A stretch of DNA of 64,000 nt from contig NZ_CP047385.1 of assembly GCF_000807775.2 (NCBI RefSeq), positions 3,844,001 through 3,908,000 of the forward strand. Reading direction: 5' to 3'. The translations under genes were made by a program, and so were the position numbers. Source of the DNA: Pandoraea fibrosis. Lineage in GTDB: Bacteria > Pseudomonadota > Gammaproteobacteria > Burkholderiales > Burkholderiaceae. The notes below the pieces were generated by a model. The model was not told where the DNA came from, did no database searches, and saw nothing but the letters and a program-made list of their open reading frames with translations. This document shows, piece by piece, positions 56,651-64,000 of the stretch. Positions within the stretch are counted from its first letter, which is position 1; each line of letters opens with the position of its first letter.

Positions 56651-57601
56651 TCACGTCTGCGCGGTGGGACGCAACGGCACATCGCTCGCGTCGGGGGCCT
56701 CAGCCTCGTCCCAATAGGGCGTCGGCCCGAAGCGCGCTTGCAGGAATTCGATCAGCGCGTGCGTCTTCGGCGGCACGAACACCCGGCTCGGGTAGACGGC
56801 CCAGATCGCCACCTCCTCCGCCAGCGGATACGCCGGCAGCACCGGCACCAACTCCCCGCGCCGCAGATGTGTGCCGATGTCCCATGTCGACTTGAGCGCA
56901 ATGCCCAGCCCGGCCAGCACGGCGTCGCGCAGCACCTCGCCGTTATCCGACGCAAGACGCCCGCCCACGCGCACGTTCAGCGTGCCGCCCGGCGTCACGA
57001 ACCGCCAATCGCGCTGTTCACCGAGAATCAGACAGTCGTGCTGGGCGAGGTCGCCGGGATGTTTCGGGGCCCCACGCGCCGCAAGATAGGCCGGCGACGC
57101 ACACAACGTGCGCCGATTCGTCGCGAGCTTGCGGGCCACGAGTGTCGAATCGCGCAACGCCCCCACGCGAATCGCCAGATCCACGCCTTCCTCGATCAAG
57201 TCGACCACGCGATCCGTCAGCCGGAAGTCGAGCGAAATGCCCGGGTAACGTTCAAGGAACGCAGGCAACGCGGGCGAGACATGCTGACGTCCGAACGACG
57301 ATGAACACGACACGCGCAGACGCCCCTGTGGCGCCGCCTGCCCCTGTCCGACGCTCGCCAGCGCCTGCGCCTCGGCGGCGAGCAACACCTGTGCCTGAAC
57401 CAGAAAGACTTCCCCCTCCTGCGTCAAGGCAACGCGCCGGGTCGTCCGGTGCAACAACCGGGTGCCCAGCGCCGCTTCCAATTGCACCAGTCGCGTACTC
57501 GCGGTGGCCGGCGACAGTCCGCGCTCGCGCCCTGCCGCCGAGACATTTTCGAGCGCCGCCACCCGCACGAACAACGCCACCGTATCGAGGTCCAATGCCA
57601 T
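56651..57601 (-). CDS. LysR-family regulator, divergent from oxidoreductase
   Basis: A 316-residue LysR-type regulator with HTH ALDLDTVALFVRVAALENVSAAGRERGLSPATASTRLVQLE and effector domain (about 90-295, with DFRLTDRVVDLIEEGVDLAIRVG). ATG 57601 gives MALDLDTVALF. It is divergent from the quinone oxidoreductase gene, across 138 bp that contain an inverted repeat. By the usual LysR rule it likely controls that gene; the inducer is unknown. Confidence 0.88.
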   Translation of the reverse strand: MALDLDTVALFVRVAALENVSAAGRERGLSPATASTRLVQLEAALGTRLLHRTTRRVALTQEGEVFLVQAQVLLAAEAQALASVGQGQAAPQGRLRVSCSSSFGRQHVSPALPAFLERYPGISLDFRLTDRVVDLIEEGVDLAIRVGALRDSTLVARKLATNRRTLCASPAYLAARGAPKHPGDLAQHDCLILGEQRDWRFVTPGGTLNVRVGGRLASDNGEVLRDAVLAGLGIALKSTWDIGTHLRRGELVPVLPAYPLAEEVAIWAVYPSRVFVPPKTHALIEFLQARFGPTPYWDEAEAPDASDVPLRPTAQT

Positions 57602-57739
57602 TTGATGGATTTTCCAAAAAATCTTTTCCGCATTATGCGAATTATCAAAGCAATCGACTAGCCGTAATCTCTCGCTATCGCACTGGGTGCGCCGTCGAAT
57701 CCCCCCCAGACGCCGCACCGCAACTCAAGGAGAACGCAG
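57602..57739. promoter_or_regulatory. LysR-oxidoreductase divergent promoter region
   Basis: AT-rich compared with its surroundings. GCATTATGC (57630-57638) is a perfect palindrome with a T-N11-A-like setting, and GATTTTCC/ATCTTTTCC lie beside it. A LysR operator here is likely but unproven. Confidence 0.4.
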
Positions 57740-58756
57740 ATGAAAGCCATCGGATTGACCCGTTACCTGCCCATCGACGACCCGAAGTCGCTCGAAGACA
57801 TCACGCTGCCAACGCCAACCCCGTCCGGGCGCGACGTGCTGGTCAAGGTCGAAGCCATTTCCGTGAACCCCGTCGACACCAAGGTCCGCGCGCCGAAAGA
57901 CAAGGTCGAAGCCACACCGCGGGTGCTTGGCTGGGATGCGGCAGGCACCGTCGCTGCCGTCGGCCCGGACGTCACGTTGTTCAAGGTCGGTGATCCGGTC
58001 TACTACGCGGGCAGCATCACGCGTGCAGGCGCGAACAGCGAGTTCCACTTGGTGGACGAGCGCATCGTCGGCCACATGCCCGCGTCGCTCGACTTCGCAA
58101 ACGCCGCCGCCCTGCCACTCACGACGATCACCGCGTGGGAAGCCCTTTTCGACCGTCTCGGCATCGCCCCCGACGGCAGCGACGAAGGCAAGTCGATCCT
58201 GGTGATCGGCGGCGCGGGTGGCGTGGGGTCTATCGCCATTCAGCTCGCGCGTCGTCTGGCACGGCTGACCATCGTGGCAACCGCATCGCGTCCGGAATCG
58301 GCCGACTGGTGCCGTCAGCTCGGCGCGCAGCACGTCATCGACCACTATCAGGACATCCCCGCGCAATTGAAGGCAGCCGGCGTGCCGCAGGTCGATTTCG
58401 TGTTGTGTCTCAACGACACCGACGCCCACTTCCCGGCCATGGCCGAAGCGGTTGCCCCCCAGGGCAAGATCTGCTCGATTGTGGAGAACGCAGGGGTGCT
58501 CGACATCGGCCTGCTCAAGAGCAAGAGCGCCACCTTCGTCTGGGAGTTCATGTTCACGCGCGCGATGTACGAGACGCCGGACATGATTGCCCAGCACAAG
58601 CTGCTCACCGAAGTGGCACGACTCGTCGACGCGGGCACGCTGCGCACGACGGTCGGCGAAGTCATCGGGCCCATCAACGCGGCGAACCTGCGCCGCGCTC
58701 ACGCACAGCTCGAAGGCGGACGCACCATCGGCAAGCTCGTGCTCGCAGGGTTCTGA
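57740..58756 (+). CDS. Zinc-type alcohol dehydrogenase-like / quinone oxidoreductase
   Basis: Medium-chain NADPH-dependent reductase. The 338-residue protein starts MKAIGLTRYLPIDDPKSLEDIT, has the GroES-like N-domain (about 25-115) and the Rossmann motif ILVIGGAGGVGSIAIQLARRL (about 152-170). The catalytic zinc cysteines are missing, so it is a quinone-reductase-type member. AAGGAG precedes ATG. Single gene, divergent from a LysR regulator, with a strong terminator. Confidence 0.9.
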   Translation: MKAIGLTRYLPIDDPKSLEDITLPTPTPSGRDVLVKVEAISVNPVDTKVRAPKDKVEATPRVLGWDAAGTVAAVGPDVTLFKVGDPVYYAGSITRAGANSEFHLVDERIVGHMPASLDFANAAALPLTTITAWEALFDRLGIAPDGSDEGKSILVIGGAGGVGSIAIQLARRLARLTIVATASRPESADWCRQLGAQHVIDHYQDIPAQLKAAGVPQVDFVLCLNDTDAHFPAMAEAVAPQGKICSIVENAGVLDIGLLKSKSATFVWEFMFTRAMYETPDMIAQHKLLTEVARLVDAGTLRTTVGEVIGPINAANLRRAHAQLEGGRTIGKLVLAGF

Positions 58757-58796
58757 CCGACGCGCAACGCACTCGCCTCGCCCGCCGCCACAATCA

Positions 58797-58837
58797 AAAC
58801 GGCGCTTGCCCCATGACAGGGCAAGCGCCGTTTTTTT
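58797..58837 (+). terminator. Intrinsic terminator after the oxidoreductase
   Basis: AAAACGGCGCTTGCCC and GGGCAAGCGCCGTTTT form a 16-bp stem around CATGACA, followed by more T; flanking A and T runs make it bidirectional, so it can also serve the convergent cinA-like gene. Confidence 0.92.
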
Positions 58838-58866
58838 GTGCGGGAGAGCGCCCGTGCGAGCCTACT

Positions 58867-59700
58867 TCACTGGGAGCTCCCTCCGTCCGACTTCGCCGCC
58901 GCGTCGGCCGGATGAATGATCTCGCCCCCGAGCGTGTTCACCCCGGCGATCAGACGCTCAAACGCGGCGCCGACCAGCGACGGGTCGCCCTTCACCCCCA
59001 GATCGATGTGACGGCGCGCGTAGACTTCGCCGCGCTGCGGGTCCCCCACACTTGGCAGGCTGAACACCTTCACGCCGTTGTACTCGGCCTCGATGGCTTC
59101 CATGAGCGGGGTCAGCGTCGATTCGGCCAGCCCGAAGACCAACACCGACCGCTCGGCGTGCTTCGTCAGGTGATGCAGCGCCGCGTAGTGCGTGTCGAGC
59201 ACCCACGCCATCATCGGCCACGCCATGACCGGGAAACCGGGCATGAAGTGATGCTGCTCGATCGAGAAGCCCGGGATCTTGTTGTACGGGTTCGGCAACA
59301 CGCGCGCGCCGACCGGAAACTCGCCCATCTTGAGACGATGCCGATTGTCGGGCTGGCTCATGTCGGCACGGCCGTCGGGGCTCGTGTCCGCAATGCGTTC
59401 CATGATGAGCGCCTCGGCTTCCGGTGTGAGTGCGAGCGGGACACCCAGCGCCGCCGCCGCGCACTGACGCGTGTGATCGTCGGGGGTGGCGCCAATGCCG
59501 CCGGTCACGAAAACGATGTCGTCGCTGGCGAACGTGCGGCGCAGCGTTACCGTGATGCGCGCCGGATCGTCGCCCACGTACTCGGCCCAGTCCAGTTGCA
59601 TGCCGCGCTCGGTCAGCAACTCGATAATCTTGGGCAGATGCTTATCCTGACGACGTCCCGAGAGGATCTCGTCGCCAATGATGATGATGCCTACCGCCAT
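58867..59700 (-). CDS. CinA-like molybdopterin-binding-domain protein
   Basis: A 277-residue protein of the competence/damage-inducible protein A family, N-terminal domain only: MAVGIIIIGDEILSGRRQDKH, VTGGIGATPDDHTRQCAAAALG and VLPNPYNKIPGF. It resembles MoaB/MogA-type folds. It lacks the C-terminal nicotinamide-mononucleotide deamidase part of full CinA, so the NMN role is not implied. Function is uncertain. On the minus strand, downstream of the EI24 gene. Confidence 0.85.
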   Translation of the reverse strand: MAVGIIIIGDEILSGRRQDKHLPKIIELLTERGMQLDWAEYVGDDPARITVTLRRTFASDDIVFVTGGIGATPDDHTRQCAAAALGVPLALTPEAEALIMERIADTSPDGRADMSQPDNRHRLKMGEFPVGARVLPNPYNKIPGFSIEQHHFMPGFPVMAWPMMAWVLDTHYAALHHLTKHAERSVLVFGLAESTLTPLMEAIEAEYNGVKVFSLPSVGDPQRGEVYARRHIDLGVKGDPSLVGAAFERLIAGVNTLGGEIIHPADAAAKSDGGSSQ

Positions 59701-59788
59701 GATGCGTCCTTTGTTTTATCGTCAGAGCCTGGGGGGAAACGCGCGGCACCGCCCGGCGGCCACGCGCAGTGAAGCGATTGTGCCACTT

Positions 59789-60715
59789 TCACGGCGAACC
59801 GTTTGACGGTCCCGGCCCTGGCAGCGCGGGCGGCGCCGGTGGCAGATCTTCGCTCTCGGACGAGAACGTCCCCACGTTCGGCAGCACCGTCGCACCGAGC
59901 GTCGGCTCGTGGCGGTTGGCCTCTTCCGTGCGCAGACGCGACAACGCCCGCAGACAGTAATGTGCGAACCACAGCGCCGAGAACACGAAGATCACGACGT
60001 AGAGCCAGATCGCCAGCAGCGCGATCACCGGGAACAGCACGATCATGATGACGGAGGAAACCCACAGCAGCGTCGGCAACGAGCCGAGCAGCCCCGTTGC
60101 CACTCCGATCACGAGCAACGGCAAGCGACGCTCTCGTATGATCCGGCGCCGCTCCTCGGGACTGGCGTGAAATGCGAGCGCGTCATAGGTCATCACGCGG
60201 TACGTCAGCCAGCCCCACAGCAGCGGCGGCACGATGGCGAAGAACGGCGGCACGAGCCACAGCGGCAGCGTCACGAGTGCCGCAACGAGAAAGACCACAG
60301 TGGCCCCGAGCGATTGCCCGAGACTGCCCCAGAACGAACCGCCCTGCCGCGCTTCCAGATGAATGAAGTGGCGGCGCGAGAGGTGACGCAATACCGCCGG
60401 CATCGACCATCCCGCAATCAGCAGCAGGGCCGTGACGACGATCAACGGCACGAGCAGCGCGACCAGAATGAACGGCGCGAGCGCCATGCGCACGCTGTCC
60501 ACACCGAAGTAACCGAAGAAGCGATAGATCCACTGGGTGAACTGCCACTGCTCGAGCCAGAGGCGCAGGAAGTCGGTAAACGGCTCCCACCCAAACCAGA
60601 TCACAGCGCCCCAGATGAGGCCGGAGACGACGAAGGGCATTGCGGTGAGCCACAACATGCGCGGATGCAACAGGCTCACGAGCGCGCGGCCAAGCGCGCG
60701 AAGAATATCGTTCAT
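59789..60715 (-). CDS. EI24-domain (CysZ-like) membrane protein
   Basis: A 308-residue protein with four or more hydrophobic segments: PFVVSGLIWGAVIWFG, FILVALLVPLIVVTALLLIAG, VVFLVAALVTLPLWLVPPFFAIVPPLLWGWL and two further (about 205-245), then a Pro-rich C-terminal tail. EI24 domains include CysZ sulfate channels and etoposide-induced proteins; substrate unknown. The start codon overlaps the desaturase stop by four bases, so the two are cotranslated. Confidence 0.82.
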   Translation of the reverse strand: MNDILRALGRALVSLLHPRMLWLTAMPFVVSGLIWGAVIWFGWEPFTDFLRLWLEQWQFTQWIYRFFGYFGVDSVRMALAPFILVALLVPLIVVTALLLIAGWSMPAVLRHLSRRHFIHLEARQGGSFWGSLGQSLGATVVFLVAALVTLPLWLVPPFFAIVPPLLWGWLTYRVMTYDALAFHASPEERRRIIRERRLPLLVIGVATGLLGSLPTLLWVSSVIMIVLFPVIALLAIWLYVVIFVFSALWFAHYCLRALSRLRTEEANRHEPTLGATVLPNVGTFSSESEDLPPAPPALPGPGPSNGSP

Positions 60716-61752
60716 GCAGATTCGGTACGGTCGGTGCCGTCGGTACGAGAAGCGGCGTCAGAAACGCCGGGGTGGCGCGGCAACACGCTCGCCCACAGAC
60801 GCCGCAGGCCGAGCCATTGCTGGGCCCAGAAGCCCTCGCCATAGTCGGCCAGACGGCCTGCCGGTGGCGGGAGTTGGTCGCGAATGCCGGTGGCGACACC
60901 CGCATGCGAAAAGTCGGCGGTGCGCAAAAGCATGTCCCACCAGGGAAACAGCACACCGAAGTTACAGCCACCGTGGCGGCCCTCATGGCCGACCCCGATG
61001 GCGTGATGGCGCCGGTGAAACGCCGGGCTCACGAGCAGTCGTTCGCCAAGCCATCCGAAGCGCAATCGCGTATTGGCATGCTGAAGGCTTTGCAGCCATT
61101 CCGAGACCGCGATCAGCAGCACGAATTGCACCGGGCTCACGCCAATCAGAATCGCGATGATGGCAAAGAACGCCGACTTGATGAGATCGTCGAGCAAATG
61201 GTTTCGGTTATCCGTCCAGAGCGACATTTGCCGCTGACTGTGATGCACGGCGTGCAGCGCCCACCACCAACGGAACATGTGCCCCCAACGGTGATACCAG
61301 TACCCCGCGAAATCCAGCACCAGCAGATAGATCAGGAAGCTCACGAGTGCGTTGCCGGTCACCGGGGGCCACAGATCCTCGACGTTCAGATTCACGAAAC
61401 CCGCCAGCCGCAGCCACGACTGGAGATTGTCGAAGACCGGGCGAAACGCGAAGAAGAACACCAGATTGAAGAGCCCGAGCCGGTGCACGAGCGTGTAGAT
61501 CACGTCCACCCGCACGGCGCGCCGCTCGCGCCATCGTTCGGCAGGCGCCAACGCCTCGAGCGGACGCAGCAGCACCAGCATGAGCACGATCTGGAGCACG
61601 CCGATCAGGAAAAACTGGACGCCATCGAAGGCGTCGTCGGCAAACGACATCAGTCCGGTGGCAAACAGCACCGGCTGCACGATGCGGGTGTAGATCTCGG
61701 TCTGCACCGCCGAGAAGGCGGTGGAGAAACCGTCGACCAGCGAATCGAACAT
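60712..61752 (-). CDS. Sterol desaturase/fatty acid hydroxylase family membrane protein
   Basis: A 346-residue integral membrane oxygenase with the diiron histidine clusters of the family: HRWGH (about 167-171), HAVHHSQ (about 179-185) and HRRHHAIG (about 258-265). Early membrane helices start FFLIGVLQIVLMLVLL. Substrate is unknown; Burkholderiales proteins of this kind may hydroxylate lipids. ATG 61752 (MFDSLV) is used since a TTG 12 codons upstream gives an unconserved leader. Four-base overlap with the EI24 gene downstream. Confidence 0.88.
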   Translation of the reverse strand: MFDSLVDGFSTAFSAVQTEIYTRIVQPVLFATGLMSFADDAFDGVQFFLIGVLQIVLMLVLLRPLEALAPAERWRERRAVRVDVIYTLVHRLGLFNLVFFFAFRPVFDNLQSWLRLAGFVNLNVEDLWPPVTGNALVSFLIYLLVLDFAGYWYHRWGHMFRWWWALHAVHHSQRQMSLWTDNRNHLLDDLIKSAFFAIIAILIGVSPVQFVLLIAVSEWLQSLQHANTRLRFGWLGERLLVSPAFHRRHHAIGVGHEGRHGGCNFGVLFPWWDMLLRTADFSHAGVATGIRDQLPPPAGRLADYGEGFWAQQWLGLRRLWASVLPRHPGVSDAASRTDGTDRTESA

Positions 61753-61815
61753 GTAACGGGGCCGGGCGTCCGGAGGACGCCCGATCAATAGGGCCTTGAC
61801 GGCAATGCTTCGATG

Positions 61816-62811
61816 TTACAGCACCGGCGCGCGGTCGTAGAAATAGATCCCGTGCGGCGAGCGCCCGACCGGAATGGTATTGATCAGCTTGCGCTGCGCC
61901 AGATCGATAATGCCCACTTTACGTGCCCACCGGAACGTCACCCACAGGGTCTTCCGGTCGGCCGAAAGCTCCATGTCGTCCGGCCCCGGCAGCAATCCGG
62001 TGATGTTGCCCACATTCGTGAGGGCATCCTGATCGATGATGCTGATGGTGCTCGACACGCGGTTCGAAATCAGCACATGCTTGCCGTCGGCGAGCGAGCG
62101 GAAGTTGTGCGCCCCCTTACCGGTCGGAATCGTCTTGACGACCTTCTGATTGCGCCAGTCGACCACGGCGGCGTAGTCGGCCCCCGTCATGCCCACGAGC
62201 AGATACTTGTCGCCCGGCGTGAGCCACACCCCGGCGGGGCTATCGCCCACCTTGAGCTTCCAAAGCACCTTCTGCGTCGCGAGGTCGATAGCGGCGATCT
62301 CGTTCGATTCCTGCAACGAGATAAACACCAGCTTGCTATCCTGCGTGAACACCAGATGGCTCGGCATCTTCTTGAGCGGGATGCGCTGCGCCACGCTCAG
62401 GTTCTTGCCGTCGAAGCGGTACACATCCACCCGGTCCAGACGCAACGCGTTGGCCACGAACCACTTCTTGTCGGGGGAGAAGCCGATCTGATACGGATCT
62501 TCGATGTTCTCGATCTTGCGCTGGATCTGTCCGGTCTTCGGGTCGAGGAAGACAAGGTTGTTGCCCACCGAATTCGCCACGATGAGCGACTGATTGTCGG
62601 GCGTCGCCATCAGGTGGTGCGGCTCCTTGCCGACCGGGAACGTCTGGATGACCTTCTGCGTCGCCTTATCGATCAGGCTGACGCTGGCATCGGCCGAATT
62701 GAGCACGACCACGACATTCTCGGGTACCGGCGCGGCCGCTCTGGCCAGCCCGGCGAGCGCCGCCAGACCCAAGGAAGCCGCCAGACTGGCAGCGATCAGA
62801 AGTTTGCGCAT
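61816..62811 (-). CDS. Periplasmic YVTN-type beta-propeller protein
   Basis: A 331-residue secreted protein with an N-terminal signal peptide (MRKLLIAASLAASLGLAALA, cleavage about residue 26) and several propeller repeats ending in phrases such as PVGKEPHHLMATPDNQSLIVAN, SPAGVWLTPGDKYLLVG and GLLPGPDDMELSADRKTLWV, i.e. the YVTN family. Such proteins bind metals, quinones or partner proteins; function cannot be predicted. ATG 62811 starts the signal peptide; a longer frame is not conserved. It lies 63 bp upstream of the desaturase, same strand, and may be cotranscribed. Confidence 0.85.
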   Translation of the reverse strand: MRKLLIAASLAASLGLAALAGLARAAAPVPENVVVVLNSADASVSLIDKATQKVIQTFPVGKEPHHLMATPDNQSLIVANSVGNNLVFLDPKTGQIQRKIENIEDPYQIGFSPDKKWFVANALRLDRVDVYRFDGKNLSVAQRIPLKKMPSHLVFTQDSKLVFISLQESNEIAAIDLATQKVLWKLKVGDSPAGVWLTPGDKYLLVGMTGADYAAVVDWRNQKVVKTIPTGKGAHNFRSLADGKHVLISNRVSSTISIIDQDALTNVGNITGLLPGPDDMELSADRKTLWVTFRWARKVGIIDLAQRKLINTIPVGRSPHGIYFYDRAPVL

Positions 62812-63023
62812 TACAGAGTCTCTCGGGAGAAAAATGGGCAGAAAGGGTGACTGGGTGGCTAAAACCGTCGTGAAGCATGCGCAGACGCTGCTTCGAAAAA
62901 GTCTCGCTATTGTAGGCTGGGAACGCCCCGTCAGCGCGCCTCCGGCACACCTTTTTTGATCTGGCGAAACACTATTCCGGCACTTCCTGATGTAGCGCAA
63001 ACCGGCGACCGGACGGCCAGCAA

Positions 63024-63057
63024 AAATGGCGTCCGGAGGAAGTTCCGGACGCCATTT
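63024..63057 (-). terminator. Intrinsic terminator after hrpA
   Basis: AAATGGCGTCCGGA (63024-63037) and TCCGGACGCCATTT (63044-63057) form a perfect 14-bp stem around six bases, with an A-run that reads as TTTTT on the minus strand. Confidence 0.88.
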
Positions 63058-63106
63058 CCGAAGGACGCTTCGAGCGCAGAGCGAGACGCTTGTCTCGCCC
63101 CCCCCG

Positions 63107-64000
63107 TCAGCGCTGCAACGCTTCCCAGACCTTGTGCAACCGCTTGACCGACACTGGCATGGGCGTGCGCAATTCCTGGGCAAACAGCGAGACACGCAGT
63201 TCCTCGAGCAACCACCGGAACTCTTCGAGTCGCGCGTCGCCGTGATCGCGGCGTTGCGACGTCGCCCGCTGCCAGTTTTGCAGCAGCGGCCCAAGTTCGC
63301 TCATGGCACGCGCGTCACGCGCGGGGTCGGCCTTGAGCTTGTCGATGCGTCCCGTCATCGCCTTCAGATAACGCGGGAAGTGTGCCAACTGCGCGTATGG
63401 CGTATCGATCAGGAAGCGCTTGCCGACCAGTCGCTGCAATTGCGCCGTCAGATCGGCATACGCCTGCGCAAACGGCTTGGCTTGCGCCAGCTTCTTCTGC
63501 AACGCGGCGTACTCGGCGAGAATCTGCCCGGCCAGACGCGCGATCTCCTGCGCGAGCAAGGTAAGGCGCCCTCGCCCCTCGTCCTTACGCGCGACGAACG
63601 ACGCGTTGTCGCTCGGCCACGGCAACTGAAGGCAAGCGCGCTCCAGCGCCAGATCGACAATCTGCTCGCGTAATTCCTCCTGCGTGCCCAGATTCATGTA
63701 CTGCATCGCCATCTGTTGCAAGCCGGGGATGTTCTTTTCCAGATACTTCACCTGCTCACGCAACTGAATCGCGAAGAGCCGCCGCAGACCGGCGCGGTGC
63801 TGGCGTTGCGCCTCGTCCGGATCGTCGAACACCTCGAGATCGCAGTGATCGCCCCGGTCGACCAGCGCCGGGTAGCCGAACAGTGTCTGACCGCCACGAC
63901 GGATTTCGAGCATTTCGGGCAGTTCGCCGAAACTCCACGTCGTCAGGTTGTCGTAACGGCCGGGCTCGACAGCAGCGGCCGCAGCGGTTTGCGTCGCCGG
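63107..64000 (-). CDS. hrpA: ATP-dependent RNA helicase HrpA, C-terminal part
   Basis: The visible 298 codons carry the DUF3418 domain that ends HrpA proteins, with GGQTLFGYPALVDRGDHCDLEVFDDPDEAQRQHRAGLRRLF, ALERACLQLPWPSDNASFVARKDEGRGRL and a coiled-coil rich in Gln, Lys and Leu to the end. The DEAH helicase domains lie beyond the right edge, so the N-terminus is not in the window. HrpA is a DEAH-box helicase linked to mRNA processing and stalled ribosome rescue in E. coli. A strong terminator follows at 63024-63057. Confidence 0.9.
   Translation of the reverse strand, partial: PATQTAAAAAVEPGRYDNLTTWSFGELPEMLEIRRGGQTLFGYPALVDRGDHCDLEVFDDPDEAQRQHRAGLRRLFAIQLREQVKYLEKNIPGLQQMAMQYMNLGTQEELREQIVDLALERACLQLPWPSDNASFVARKDEGRGRLTLLAQEIARLAGQILAEYAALQKKLAQAKPFAQAYADLTAQLQRLVGKRFLIDTPYAQLAHFPRYLKAMTGRIDKLKADPARDARAMSELGPLLQNWQRATSQRRDHGDARLEEFRWLLEELRVSLFAQELRTPMPVSVKRLHKVWEALQR

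Overview
The window is high-GC, densely coding chromosomal DNA from a Burkholderiaceae beta-proteobacterium. The gene content and order (rpsF-priB-rpsR-rplI-dnaB, a split-arnA lipid A cluster, the rimP-nusA-infB-rbfA-truB chain, HrpA with a DUF3418 tail) look most like Pandoraea or close relatives; the genus is an inference, not a search result. I see no tRNA, rRNA, CRISPR array, insertion sequence or prophage. About 58 protein genes fill the window. Most are housekeeping genes, and the edges cut thrC (left) and hrpA (right).

Layout: 1-3300 (minus) threonine synthase, homoserine dehydrogenase and an AlaA-type alanine aminotransferase. 3600-11630 (plus) an Mth938-domain gene followed by a complete lipid A Ara4N pathway: ArnT, one SMR-type flippase subunit, ArnB, ArnC, ArnA as two separate proteins, and ArnD. 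Then peroxiredoxin, PhoH and an NlpC/P60 lipoprotein. 15290-17560 (minus) a micropeptide-cupin pair behind a Fur-like box, and a Pit phosphate transporter with its DUF47 partner. 17670-20830 (minus) the S6-PriB-S18-L9 operon and DnaB. 21000-25900 a LysR regulator divergent from the glyoxylate operon gcl-hyi-glxR. 26270-32490 (minus) asparaginase, then CysB, CysA, CysW, CysT and Sbp for sulfate uptake. 32890 LexA with two SOS boxes. 34180-37330 (minus) an enoyl-CoA hydratase-family hydrolase and TypA/BipA. 37600-42670 (plus) a MarR-NodT-EmrA-EmrB tripartite drug efflux locus. 42780-43810 (minus) AzlCD amino-acid exporter. 44110 a hotdog thioesterase. 44650-54830 (minus) TruB, RbfA, IF-2, NusA, RimP, RluB and ScpB. 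55170-64000 an FNR-type regulator, an NTF2-like protein, a LysR-oxidoreductase divergent pair, a CinA-like protein, EI24 and sterol-desaturase-like membrane proteins, a periplasmic beta-propeller and the C-terminal part of HrpA.

The observations most worth checking are: (1) the MarR repressor of the efflux operon is out of frame at a run of seven C, with three near-identical operator-like repeats around it; (2) a strong minus-strand promoter followed about 90 nt later by a strong intrinsic terminator in the rimP leader, which suggests an undescribed small RNA or an attenuator ahead of nusA-infB; (3) a 35-residue membrane micropeptide and cupin gene behind a Fur-like box; (4) the organisation and possible control sites of the arn cluster; (5) strong GC hairpins in both gaps of the glyoxylate operon. 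None is proven by sequence alone.
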